Shown: positions 10,301 through 19,400 of the stretch, one piece after another
Layout: each line of letters begins with the position of its first letter
Numbering within the stretch: position 1 is the stretch's first letter
Origin: Bacteroidota bacterium
GTDB taxonomy: Bacteria; Bacteroidota; Bacteroidia; AKYH767-A; 2013-40CM-41-45
Length of the DNA stretch: 64,000 nucleotides
Direction of reading: 5' to 3'
Assembly (NCBI GenBank): GCA_016711505.1
Contig: JADJSV010000009.1
Location: 1-64,000 of the forward strand
The notes under the pieces: model-generated
The model's database searches: none
What the model was told of the DNA's origin: nothing
Seen by the model: only the letters and a program-made list of their open reading frames with translations
Made by a program: the position numbers and the translations under genes

Positions 10301-10904
10301 CTATATTCATTCTTGCAATTTCTACTCCGTTCAGATAAGCAACAAATCCATCATCGAAATCCATATTAAATACAGCACTCATAATTTTAGAGGTATCGGA
10401 AATAGAAAACGATCTTCTCATATAAACAGAAGCGCAACCGGTGATAGTTGTTCCGTCATCTGAATCACCCATTCCAATACCACCGTTTCCTGACGACCAT
10501 GAACCATCATTGAAAGATGGTATTCTCCAGTTAGAAGTAAACGATGAAGTATTTGCACGATACTTCCAGTTATCACTTGCTTTCACAGCAGTTTCCCAAT
10601 GTGTGAGAACAGTCTGATCAGTGTCTGCTGCAAATACAGTGACATAAGAACCGGCTGAAAGACTATAATCAGGAAAGCGGAATTTATAAGGTTTCAAAGA
10701 ATCATCAGACAAACCATAACCACTAAGATTTACAGGTGATGAACCGGCATTGTAGATTTCAATCCAGTCATCATACTGATAATTTTCATCGGAGATCGTC
10801 TTCGTATTAGAGCTCTGAATTTCATTGATAACAATCTGTCCATTTGAAAAAAAACTGATTGTTACCAGAACTAAAAAAAGGATTAATTTGTAGGTGTGTT
10901 TCAT
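4383..10904 (-). CDS. Giant surface protein: LTD, CotH kinase, eleven Ig-like repeats, T9SS type A tail
   Basis: A 2173-residue secreted protein. From the N-terminus: signal peptide (1-22); lamin-tail domain (about 24-115, VINEIQSS...DDWIEIYN); a jelly-roll-like segment (about 115-280); a chitobiase C-terminal-like domain (about 370-440); a CotH protein-kinase domain (about 448-835, with LTLNGQNWGIYYFREND and YDLEFGLGY); an InlB B-type repeat (about 838-910); a second lamin-tail domain (about 931-1065); an Ig domain; eleven Ig-like repeats of about 77 residues (about 1170-2018); a PKD-like module; and a T9SS type A sorting domain (PNPFVDQITI... to KLIKN). CotH kinases phosphorylate secreted proteins. 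This one should act at the cell surface, possibly in spore-coat-like or adhesin modification, but the substrate is unknown. ATG at 10904 is chosen over the adjacent TTG at 10907. In the CotH motif the usual DxD appears as DLE. Confidence 0.88.
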   Translation of the reverse strand: MKHTYKLILFLVLVTISFFSNGQIVINEIQSSNTKTISDENYQYDDWIEIYNAGSSPVNLSGYGLSDDSLKPYKFRFPDYSLSAGSYVTVFAADTDQTVLTHWETAVKASDNWKYRANTSSFTSNWRIPSFNDGSWSSGNGGIGMGDSDDGTTITGCASVYMRRSFSISDTSKIMSAVFNMDFDDGFVAYLNGVEIARMNIGSPGIVPAWNELSPLGHEALLFQNEYPDSFYLDYSKLRTLLVNGTNVLAVEVHNTTGTYNDMSSNPYLTFSVKNGSVLFSSVPSWFHYSSTTYFHADFKISKTGETIFLTNASNSLLDKKSTGNLEIDNSIARIPDGGSSWCLTDQPTPNTSNNGSICKTSYATFPIFSLQGGFYSGTRSLSLTTTFPGGSIRYTNDGSDVTETSTLYTSPISISSTKTIRARVFAPNAIGSTTVTNTYFINFTTRLPVVALTTDPDNLYDYNTGIFADGPGYTSANPHWGANYWLDLEKDVTLEFYERDKSLQFKFNSGLAVTGGWSRSAPQKSLEIKLGDKYGLSNLNYSLQSLKPWNDKWDNFILHMAGNDRNKCNMRDALMNRILKGTYNNYIAYEPCILTLNGQNWGIYYFRENDDHHWVEGNYGYKADEIDFLKESYFYTGIEVKKGSDSAFFAMHNFATTTSPSDPDYYNTISSMMDLQNMADYFIAETYYPNDDWMGGTNNNLKLWRPKKGDGKFKYLIYDLEFGLGYNGSVTNNMLSVARNASPHNYNSDLFKYFTQNATFKRYFINRYADLVNTIFLPSNVQANAYLLRDSLKYDYHLQSEKWGGIDSATWITNIASMLSFANSRPTYARNFVQSEFQLSGQVTLTLQVSPAGAGVVQISTITPSTYPWNGVYFNGNPVTITAIPNPGYTFDHWRSNVVISSNNTNQSATYNFTSSDVITCYFTGSAASPQLAFSELNYHSDSLNESGDWIEIHNRGSQAIDLSNWMFRDEADNHTYILPVTTSIPANGYLVLASDLEKFSAVYPTVSNVIGDFKFDFSNSGEELRLFDRNDQLQMSVLYSDQLPFATTADAGGYTLERLNETASADDGNNWFAGCLLGSPGRAYSGPVAQITTPGSTGICNGSSVVLNVGSVSGATYQWYKDNNLMSGSTGTSITVSTAGSYSVKVTASGCSASSSGVALTVGAVEQISSTTSASRCGTGTLVLSAAGTSNLNWFADSTSATIVGTGVSFTTPSLTQSTGYFVQASGVCPSVRVRVNAVINAVTASPVTSNVSRCGTGNVNLTASDTATISWFDAAVGGNLVNTGTAFTTPSLNQTTTYYLSAGSFCPSPRVSVSAIINGITAAPVVTNASRCGAGSVLLTASDTAVINWFSAATGGTLLFTGTNFNTPSIPSTTNYFVEAGTVCPSSRVIATATIDVVASPPAVSDVARCGNGTVTLTANSSTAAWYSSTSGGTLLGTGLTYTTPNLNSTTTYYVQSGTTCPSSRVAANAIINQFTADPVVTGAENCGNGSVTLIANDTAVVRWYTVATGGSSIFTGTNYSTPVLSQTTTYYVEAGVGCISNRIPVTATINAITANPTTNDVTRCGSGIITLQANSASTINWYDAPNGNLLFSGSAFTTPALTTSTSYYLQAGTICPSSFVEVNANIDAFAADPTVTDNNRCGNGTVNLSASSLEVLKWYDAPNGTLLFTGSNFTSPVLNSTTVYYVQAGAVCTSNFIPVTATINTVSPDPVTTSDNSCGASALSLTANSSGTITWFDAPNGSLVGTGTTFNTPVLNTSTTYYAQTSGICPSNFVAADAIINQIPADPAVADINACGAVSVQLTANSPDIINWYDAPNGSVIGTGSVFTTPVLSASSTYYVQAGDVCPGNFVAVNVTVNPIEADPTGIDASACGPTSFTLLANGSGTINWYDAVNGNFITTGNSFTTPILTTTTTMYIQTAGICPSNFVAVEATVNPVSAISVTDASNCGSASLTLNANSSETITWFDAPGGTILGTGSTFITPVLNSSVQYFAVAGGICPSEPIAVNANINSIPVISLGNDTALESGNSIVLDAGSGFASYSWNTTATTQFITTAISGDYFVMVTDANGCSASDTISISIISRNGSISNSMQLEIYPNPFVDQITIQFDNTNSDKVVKLFAANGKLISEKQQANSEMQMTMNVGELASGVYFLSIENENSRVLKKLIKN
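4850..7395 (-). repeat. Tandem array of eleven ~231-bp Ig-domain repeats
   Basis: Within the CotH-type gene, eleven consecutive units of about 77 codons repeat the pattern 'RCG.G...L.A......WF/YDA..GG.L..TG..F.TP.L...T.YYV.AG..CPS.....V.A.I'. Each unit carries one Cys near its start and one near its end. The units have diverged at DNA level, so the array is old rather than a recent amplification, with the middle units (about 6 to 9, WYDAPNG type) most alike. Confidence 0.85.
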
Positions 10905-11289
10905 CAATTAATATTAAATATTACTTTGCTAAAATGCGCTCCGAAACGTCTGAAATCAAGCCTTTGTGGTTAACACCCGGATATACTTCGCTAAAGCCCT
11001 ATATAGCTTGGCCAAAAGATGATTTAACGTGGTGACGAAAAGAACCAACTTTACCTCAATTCTTTTTTAGTTTTCATTAACTATTTTAGTTTTGTTGGTT
11101 CCTCAAAAGTTGAAAATTTCATATTTTAAGGCGAAAAACTGATACAGAATCAGCAATCCGGATATCGTAAAGTCAGAACCTTTGCTAAAGTCTTGTAAAT
11201 AAAGACTTTATAAACTTTCAGTACTCGGCCGTTCCGGAAGTAAAAATCTATATTAATTACTTGATTTTCAATTAAATACGCTTATAAAA
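10905..11289. promoter_or_regulatory. Divergent intergenic region with element shared by the two type B genes
   Basis: This 385-base region separates the divergent CotH-type gene and the first type B gene. The block at about 11027-11085 (CGTGGT...CTTTACCTCAATT.TTTTT...TTCATTAAC) recurs at 16300-16357 ahead of the second type B gene. Nothing else coding is seen. The transcript leader of the plus-strand gene would be over 200 bases. Confidence 0.55.
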
Positions 11290-14200
11290 TTGATTCGTAA
11301 TAAGAAATTATGCAGGATTACAGGAAAGTTTCGGCTTCTGGCACTTCTTGTCCTTGCATTTGTGACTATGGATAAGGTGCAAGCCAGTCATTCCATGGGT
11401 GCAGATCTTACTTACAAATGTCTTGGCGGAAACTCTTACGAAATCGAATTATCATTTTATCGTGATTGTGCCGGCATCGAAGCGGATTCTATTGCTAACA
11501 TATTTTTTCAATCCTCTTGTTATCCTTCTTCATCAATACAAATTTCTTTGATTCCCGGAACCGGACAAGAAATTAGTCCGGCATGTCCGAATAACACAAC
11601 AACATGCAACGGCGGAACATTCACCGGAATTCAGGAATATATTTATCGCGGAATAATTAATCTACCGGGACCATGTGTCGACTGGCAATTCAGTTATAAT
11701 TTATGTTGCAGAAATAATGCGATCACAAATATTGATCTACCGGGAAGTACAAATATTTACATCTATGCAAATCTGAATAATGTAATTACTCCATGTAATA
11801 ATTCACCTACATTTTCAAACAAGCCTGTTCCTTTTGCATGTCGTGGTCAGCAATTTTGTTACAATCATGGTGCATACGATATTGATGGCGACTCTCTCGT
11901 GTATTCTCTGATCACTCCGTTTGACAGTCCCGGAGTACCGATTACTTATTCGAGCCCATGGACAGCAACAAATCCATTGACATCATCTCCGGGCGTTACC
12001 TTGAATCCGCAGACAGGCGACATCTGTATGACGCCAACGAATCTTGAGATCACGGTGATGGCAGTATTAGTTCAGGAATTCCGGAATGGAGTTTTGATCG
12101 GTGAAGTTGAACGTGACATACAATTTACGATCATCGATTGCAATAATATCATTCCAACTGTTTCAGGAATAAATGGAACAAATAGTTTTTCGCAGACAGT
12201 TTGTGCAGGAACACAAACTTGTTTTAATATTAATTCAGGAGACGTAAACGGAACACAGAATACTTTTTTAGACTGGGACTACTCTATTCCGAATGCGACC
12301 TTCACAACTTTTCCCGGACAGAGAGAAACAGCAACTTTTTGCTGGACGCCAACATCAGCACAAATAAGTACGAATCCATATTGCTTCACAGTTACAGTCC
12401 GTGATGATAATTGCCCATTTGTCGGAAGTCAGATCTATGCCTTTTGTATAACAGTTACGGGAATTGTAGCAAACGCAGGCCCGGATCTAAGTGTCGCTTG
12501 TAATGCAACAACTCCAATCACTGCAACCGCTTCGGGAGGAAGTGGAATTTATTCCTATCTATGGAACACAGGCGCAACAACACAATCAATTTCAGGCGGA
12601 GCAGGAAATTATATTGTGACTGCTTCTGATGGAAGTTGTACTGATACAGATACTGCAACTGTTAATCCTGCACCCGGATCACCGTTGGCAGCATTTAGCA
12701 ATAATGCAAATTGTACAAGTCTTGCCATTCAATTTACAGATCAATCTACAATTACAGGTGGAACAATATCAAGCTACAACTGGAACTTTGGTGATGGCTT
12801 CACAAGTAATCTTCCAAGTCCTTCGCATACTTATCTCGCACAAGGAAATTATCCGGTTCAATTAATTGTAACTTCCTCTACAGGTTGTATTGATACTGTT
12901 ACTCAAAATTTGCACCCGACGCTAACTGCATCTAATGCAGGATTTGCCTTTAACAGTGGCTGCCTGGGATCAGAAATAAATTTTACAAACCAATCCACTT
13001 CACCATCAGCGATTACGTCAGTGTTATGGTATTTTGGTGATGGAGCAACATCTACTGCACCTAATTCTTCACACATATATTCAGCAGCGGGAATTTACAC
13101 TTCCTCGCTTGTAGTAACAAATGTAGATGGTTGTAAGGATTCCACTATAGGAGTACTTTCAATTTTCGGTTTACCTGTAGCAAATGCAGGAGCTAATGAT
13201 ACGGTATGCGAAGGCTTAACAGCAAATCTGATTGCCTCAGGAGGCGTGAGTTATTTGTGGAACCCCGGAACATTAACTACTGCTGCTATAACAGTGACAC
13301 AAAGTGCTTCTACAAATTATGTAGTCACAGTTACAGATCTCAACGGATGTTCTGCTACTGCAACTGCAAGAGTAGTGATATCACGCTTGCCGCAATTGAA
13401 TCTACAGGATCCTACAATTTGTCCGGGAGCAACAACAAATCTGACCGTAAATGTTTTTGGTGGTGGTGGTGGTCCACAATCAAATTATACATACCTATGG
13501 AATCCCGGTGGACAAACGACACAACAAATAACTGTTGGTCCGGCTATAGACACAGATTATCTGGTAACCGTAACCGGAAGATATGGATGTGTTGTAACAG
13601 ATACTGCAAGCGTCACAGTTGATCCGGCTGTAATTGCAAATGCCGGACTCAACCAGCAGATTTGTCCCGGTGATACCGCTACACTTTCAGCGGCTGGTGG
13701 AACTTTTTACCAATGGGATCAAGGGGCCGGCAATTCACAGCAGGTAAATGTTAATCCAAATATTACAACAACATATACAGTTACAGTTTTTTCAGCAGCA
13801 AATTGTACAGCCACTGATCAGGTCGATGTTATAGTACTCGCACCACCTGTTGCAGATGCAGGACTCGATGAAAATATTTGCTTCGGCGATTCTGTAATTC
13901 TGAACGCAAACGGCGGAAACAATTATCAATGGACACCGGGGAATATCAATTCACAGCAGGCAATTTTTTCTCCTGTATCAAATTCTGCCTATACTGTTTT
14001 GGTTACAGATGTGAATGGATGTAAAGCAACAGACACAGTAAATGTATTTGTGAATGCTCTTCCAGTTGCTGATGCCGGCCTCGATCAGGCAATTTGTTTT
14101 GGTACAAGTGCGACTTTATCTGCAACAGGCGGATCAGCATTTCACTGGCAACCTAACAATGACACTTCGCAATCAACTTCAGTAAGTCCTGATTCAAATT

Positions 14201-16203
14201 CTGTTTATATTCTCACAGTTGTAGATACCAATGGCTGTAGTGATATCGATTCTATTCTTGTAAATGTAAATCCATTGCCAAATACTGTTATGTCTGTAAA
14301 CAATGGTTTGTGTTTTGGTGCAGTTAATCTCAATGCAAGTGTAAATGCAACCGGAGCGAGCGGTCCTTATACTTATTTATGGTCGCCGACAGGTGGAACT
14401 GCAGCAACTGCAACCGGACTTGCTCCGGGAATGTATTTCATAACTGTAACAGATGCGAATAATTGTATTCGTAATGATTCTGCGTATGTCGATTTTCCAA
14501 CTGCTGTCAGTGTAGTTGCAAATGCAATTCCTGTTTCCTGTTTTGGTGGAAACGATGGAACAGCAAGTGCAATTGCAGCAGGTGGAACGTCAACATATAC
14601 TTATCAGTGGTCGCCCAACGGTGGTCAGTCGAATGTTGCAACAGGACTATCATCCGGAAATTATATTGTTACAGCAACAGATGCTAATGGATGTACAAGT
14701 ACAACAACTGCAATCATAGACGAACCTGATGCGCTTACCTTGAATCCGGCAGTAAATTCTGTCGCTTGTTATGGTGATAGTACAGGAAGTATTATTATGT
14801 ATGTAACAGGAGGAACACCGGGATATTCTTTTCATTGGAATCCACTTGGTGGAACAACTTCAGTTGCAACTTCATTACCGGCAGGAACCTATTCTGTGAT
14901 CGTTACAGATCTGAATGGTTGCACGTCCACATTAAATACTATTGTTCAACAAGCACCGCAGCTTAATCTGAGTGTTGCTTCTGTTCCGACAATTTGTATC
15001 GGACAATCCAGTGATTTACTTGCTGTGATATCAGGAGGCGTAATGCCTTATACAGCACTATGGAATACATCCGATACCGGAGCAAGTATCAATGTGTCGC
15101 CAACAACAACAACAAATTATACTGTTTCAGTTCATGATGCAAATAACTGTCCTGTTGCTCCTGCGAGTGTTTCAGTACCTGTTTATCCTCCACTGAATCT
15201 GACAACTGTTAGTGTGCCACCAATGTGTGAAGGCGGTACTGTTAATTTACAAGCTGATGGTTCAGGCGGTAATGGTGGTCCTTATTATTATTCATGGAAT
15301 GACAGTTCAATTTTTGGAGCAACACCTGTTGTGCTACTTGTAAATGATACAACATTTACAGTAACAGTAAGCGATGGCTGTTCACCGGATGTGAATCAAT
15401 CTATTCCTGTTACTGTATACCCATTACCGGAAGTAGATTTTACTCCACATGCAATTGCAGGTTGTACACCTGTTGAAGTTAATTTTGCAAACTTCTTTCC
15501 GCAATCACCGGGTTCACTTTATTACTGGGATCTCGATGACAATGTTATAACCAATGATACGAATCCTGTTCACACATATGTTACACCCGGTGAATATGAT
15601 ATTTCACTTACAATTGTAACAACCGATGGTTGCGCTGCAAGTCAGAATGTAAACAATGCTGTTACTGTTTTTGGTTTTCCTGTTGCAGATTTTTTCCAAA
15701 GTGCTGATGAGGTTCCTGAATTTTTACCTTCTGTGACTTTCACAGACAACAGTACTGATGCCGTAACATGGCAGTGGGATTTTGGTGATGGAAGCTCAGT
15801 ACTTGATATAACACAACCAACACATGAGTATGCAGACAGCGGAACTTATCAGGTCAGATTGATCGTAATGAATAACGGTGGATGTATAGATACTACCTAT
15901 GGAATCATCAGAGTAGAACCTGAATTTACTATTTACGTTCCAAATGCATTTACACCCAATGGTGATGGTGTGAATGATTCATTCTTTGCAAATGGTCTTG
16001 GATTTGTAAATTATGAAATGTGGATCATGGACAGATGGGGAAAACAAATTTTTTATTCTCAGGAAGCAAAGCATCACTGGGATGGATCATATTTTGGTGG
16101 TGAAAGAATCTGTCAGAATGATGTTTATGAATATATCATCAACGTGAAAGACTACAAAGGAAAATCACATAAGGTGATTGGGCATGTGTCGCTGGTGAGG
16201 TAG
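11290..16203 (+). CDS. Giant PKD/Ig/SprB-repeat surface protein, T9SS type B (paralogue 1)
   Basis: 1637 residues. A signal peptide (about 1-32, ending VQA) is followed by a Cys-rich N-terminal domain (about 33-400, SHSMGADLTYKCLGGN) typical of gliding-associated proteins. Next come two PKD domains (NWNFGDG, WYFGDG), about five Ig-like modules starting 'ANAG..DT.C.G', three SprB repeats (about 14290-14950), further Ig-like and two more PKD modules (YYWDLDD, WQWDFGDG), and the type B sorting domain (VPNAFTPNGDGVND... to HVSLVR). Type B tails direct export through T9SS, usually with attachment by a partner. SprB repeats are named after the gliding adhesin SprB, so an adhesive role is likely. 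The start is TTG at 11290, the only in-frame codon that keeps the signal peptide whole. The next gene is a close paralogue. Confidence 0.87.
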   Translation: MIRNKKLCRITGKFRLLALLVLAFVTMDKVQASHSMGADLTYKCLGGNSYEIELSFYRDCAGIEADSIANIFFQSSCYPSSSIQISLIPGTGQEISPACPNNTTTCNGGTFTGIQEYIYRGIINLPGPCVDWQFSYNLCCRNNAITNIDLPGSTNIYIYANLNNVITPCNNSPTFSNKPVPFACRGQQFCYNHGAYDIDGDSLVYSLITPFDSPGVPITYSSPWTATNPLTSSPGVTLNPQTGDICMTPTNLEITVMAVLVQEFRNGVLIGEVERDIQFTIIDCNNIIPTVSGINGTNSFSQTVCAGTQTCFNINSGDVNGTQNTFLDWDYSIPNATFTTFPGQRETATFCWTPTSAQISTNPYCFTVTVRDDNCPFVGSQIYAFCITVTGIVANAGPDLSVACNATTPITATASGGSGIYSYLWNTGATTQSISGGAGNYIVTASDGSCTDTDTATVNPAPGSPLAAFSNNANCTSLAIQFTDQSTITGGTISSYNWNFGDGFTSNLPSPSHTYLAQGNYPVQLIVTSSTGCIDTVTQNLHPTLTASNAGFAFNSGCLGSEINFTNQSTSPSAITSVLWYFGDGATSTAPNSSHIYSAAGIYTSSLVVTNVDGCKDSTIGVLSIFGLPVANAGANDTVCEGLTANLIASGGVSYLWNPGTLTTAAITVTQSASTNYVVTVTDLNGCSATATARVVISRLPQLNLQDPTICPGATTNLTVNVFGGGGGPQSNYTYLWNPGGQTTQQITVGPAIDTDYLVTVTGRYGCVVTDTASVTVDPAVIANAGLNQQICPGDTATLSAAGGTFYQWDQGAGNSQQVNVNPNITTTYTVTVFSAANCTATDQVDVIVLAPPVADAGLDENICFGDSVILNANGGNNYQWTPGNINSQQAIFSPVSNSAYTVLVTDVNGCKATDTVNVFVNALPVADAGLDQAICFGTSATLSATGGSAFHWQPNNDTSQSTSVSPDSNSVYILTVVDTNGCSDIDSILVNVNPLPNTVMSVNNGLCFGAVNLNASVNATGASGPYTYLWSPTGGTAATATGLAPGMYFITVTDANNCIRNDSAYVDFPTAVSVVANAIPVSCFGGNDGTASAIAAGGTSTYTYQWSPNGGQSNVATGLSSGNYIVTATDANGCTSTTTAIIDEPDALTLNPAVNSVACYGDSTGSIIMYVTGGTPGYSFHWNPLGGTTSVATSLPAGTYSVIVTDLNGCTSTLNTIVQQAPQLNLSVASVPTICIGQSSDLLAVISGGVMPYTALWNTSDTGASINVSPTTTTNYTVSVHDANNCPVAPASVSVPVYPPLNLTTVSVPPMCEGGTVNLQADGSGGNGGPYYYSWNDSSIFGATPVVLLVNDTTFTVTVSDGCSPDVNQSIPVTVYPLPEVDFTPHAIAGCTPVEVNFANFFPQSPGSLYYWDLDDNVITNDTNPVHTYVTPGEYDISLTIVTTDGCAASQNVNNAVTVFGFPVADFFQSADEVPEFLPSVTFTDNSTDAVTWQWDFGDGSSVLDITQPTHEYADSGTYQVRLIVMNNGGCIDTTYGIIRVEPEFTIYVPNAFTPNGDGVNDSFFANGLGFVNYEMWIMDRWGKQIFYSQEAKHHWDGSYFGGERICQNDVYEYIINVKDYKGKSHKVIGHVSLVR

Positions 16204-16444
16204 TACAAATTTTTCCGGTTCAGACCAATGGTTAATAGTTGGCTCTTAAAGTTACCACCGACCTTTAGAAAATTTAAAACTTGGTAAACAGCCACTTTTG
16301 CGTGGTAGCGGATTTTCCTACATTTACCTCAATTGTTTTTGTGGATTCATTAACAATGATAGATTCGTCATGTGTAGGAAGTGCCGAAATTTGAACGATT
16401 TCGGCTTTGGAGGCATAAATTGAGAGATTAAAGCACCATTAAAC
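16204..16444 (+). promoter_or_regulatory. Upstream region of type B paralogue 2, with conserved element and hairpin
   Basis: CTTTTG (near 16296) is followed by CGTGGT and, 18 bases after TTTG, by TACATTTA (16319-16326), which together resemble a Bacteroidota -33/-7 pair. The block through ACCTCAATT.TTTTT...TTCATTAAC matches the region before paralogue 1. Downstream, GCCGAAAT (16383-16390) and ATTTCGGC (16398-16405) form an 8-bp hairpin in the presumed leader; no T-run follows, so it is not a simple terminator. Confidence 0.5.
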
Positions 16445-19400
16445 TTGCAGACCATAAAAAAAACTACCTGCTTATTTCGCATAAAAACGCTGTTTTTATT
16501 GCTGGTTTCTTTAACAATGGCAAAGCATGGAATGGCCAGCCATTCCATGGGGTCAGATCTTACCTACCGATGCCTGGGTGGAAATTCCTATGAGATCACA
16601 CTTTCCTTTTACCGTGATTGCGCCGGTATCGATGCTGATCAATCAGCGGAAATATTCTTTCAATCTTCATGTTTCCCTGCCAGTTCAGTTACCATTAGTC
16701 TGATTCCCGGAACAGGTCAGGAAATCGGTCCGGCTTGTCCCAACAATACTACTACCTGTAACGGCGGAACATTCACGGGTATTCAGGAATTTATTTACAG
16801 AGGAGTTATTAATTTACCGGGACCTTGTGCAGACTGGCAATTCAGTTACAATTTATGTTGCAGGAACAATGCGATCACAAACATTCTTCTTCCCGGACAA
16901 ACTCAGATGTATATTTATGCTAATCTGAATAACACTATAACTCCTTGCAATAATTCACCAACATTTTCAAATAAACCTGTACCGTTTGCATGCAGAGGAC
17001 AACAATTTTGCTATAATCATGGAGCATATGATGCGGATGGTGATTCACTTGTATATTCATTGATGACACCATTCGATAGTCCGGGCAATCCGATAACATA
17101 TTCCAATCCATGGTCAGCAACAAATCCGTTAACATCATCACCTGCTGTAACAATAAATCCATCGACAGGCGACATATGTATGACTCCGACCAATCTTGAA
17201 ATTACTGTCATGGCAGTGCTTGTAAAAGAATACAGAAACGGAGTATTGATCGGTGAAGTAGAACGTGATATTCAATTTACAGTTATTGATTGCAATAATA
17301 TTGTTCCGACAGTCACAGGGATAAATGGAACAAATAGTTTTTCTCAAACAGTATGTGCAGGGACTCAATTCTGTTTTAATATTTCTTCCGGTGATGCGAA
17401 CTCATCTCAAAACACTTTCATTGAATGGGATTATTCAATTCCGGGAGCAACTTTTACAACATATCCGGGCACAAGAGAGACGGCAACTTTTTGCTGGACA
17501 CCAACAACATCACAAATAAATTCCAATCCATATTGCTTTACTGTAACAGTTCGCGATGACAACTGCCCTTATGTCGGAAGTCAGATCTACGCATATTGCA
17601 TCACAGTAACAGGATTAAATGCAAATGCAGGACCTGACCAGACAGTAGCATGTAATGCAACTACTAATCTGTCTGCAACTGCTTCAGGTGGAAGCGGAAC
17701 ATATTCCTATCAATGGAATACAGGTGCAATTACACAAACTATTACTGCCGGAGCAGGAACTTATATAGTTACAGCATCGGACGGATCATGTACAGATTCA
17801 GACACAGTAACTGTTACTCCTGCAGTAGGTTCACCGATGGCAGCTTTTAGTACAAATGCAAATTGTTCAAGTCTTGCTGTACAATTTACCGATCAGTCAA
17901 CAATATCAGGTGGTGCAATTTCAAATTACGAATGGAATTTCGGCGATGGAAATATCAGTACACTACAAAACCCTTCGCACACATATGCAGCAACGGGAAA
18001 TTATCAGGTTCAGTTGATAGTAACATCTTCAACAGGATGTATAGACACACTCATACAAACTTTGCATCTTTCTTTGAATGTTCCTGATGCGCTCTTCTCT
18101 TCACAAAACGGTTGCATTGGTTCGCAGATAAATTTTACTAATCAATCAACTTCTCCAAGTGCAATTAATTCATGGCTATGGTATTTTGGAGATGGCAGCA
18201 ATTCAACAGTTTCAAATCCGGCGCATACTTATTCAACTGCCGGTGTATTCAATACATCATTGGTAATTTCAAATATTGATGGATGCAGAGATTCTATAGT
18301 ACATCCTGTTACTGTATTCGGTTTACCTGTTGCAAATGCAGGAGTGAATGATACAATCTGTGAAGGATCTGTAGCAACTCTCTCTGCTACCGGTGGTACA
18401 ACTTATCTATGGAATCCGGGAACTCTAACGAGTGCTTCGATAAATATAAGTCCAAGTGCATCAACGACTTATTCAGTAACAGTAACAGACAACAATGGAT
18501 GTTCATCATCTGATGCAGCAAGTGTCCTGGTAGTAAGACAGCCGCAGATCAATGTTCAAAGTCAGACTATTTGTCTGGGCGCAACGGCAAATCTAAGTGT
18601 TAACTTTGGGGGTGGTGGTATTGGAAATCCTGCCGCTTATAATTATCTGTGGAATCCCGGAGGATTCACAACACAGCAGATCACTGTTGGTCCGGGAATT
18701 ACAACCGACTATTATGTAACAATAAATAATTCTTATGGATGTTCAGTCAGTGACACTGCAACAGTAAATGTCAATTCAGTTATTGCAGCTGATGCAGGAC
18801 TGGATCAACAAATTTGTCCCGGCGATTCTGCAACATTGATCGCATCAGGAGGAAGTTTTTTTCAATGGGATCAGGGCGCGGGAGCTTCACAACAAGTTAC
18901 AGTGTTTCCAAATGTCACAACCATCTATACGGTAACTGTGAGTTCAGGTGCAAGCTGTACAGGAACTGATCAGGTAGAAGTCCGGGTACTGTCACTGCCA
19001 CTGGCATTTGCTGGAACGGATGAAAACATTTGTATAGGTGAATCAGTAGTTTTAAATGCCTCGGGCGGTAATGATTATTTATGGTTACCCGGAAATGTAA
19101 ATGGACAACAGATTACTGTTTCTCCAATCATAAATTCTACTTATGATGTTATCGTTACAGATACGAACGGATGCACTGCATCTGATCAGATCAATGTTGT
19201 CGTAAACAATTTGCCTGTTGCATATGCAGGTCCGGATCAATCGATCTGTCATGGAACGACAACAACGTTAGTCGCAACAGGCGGCAATAGTTTTCTCTGG
19301 ACACCGGGAAATGATACTCTTCAAAATTTTGTGATCAGTCCTGATACAATTACTACCTATACAGTGCTTGTAACCGATTCGAATGGTTGTCAGAGTACAG

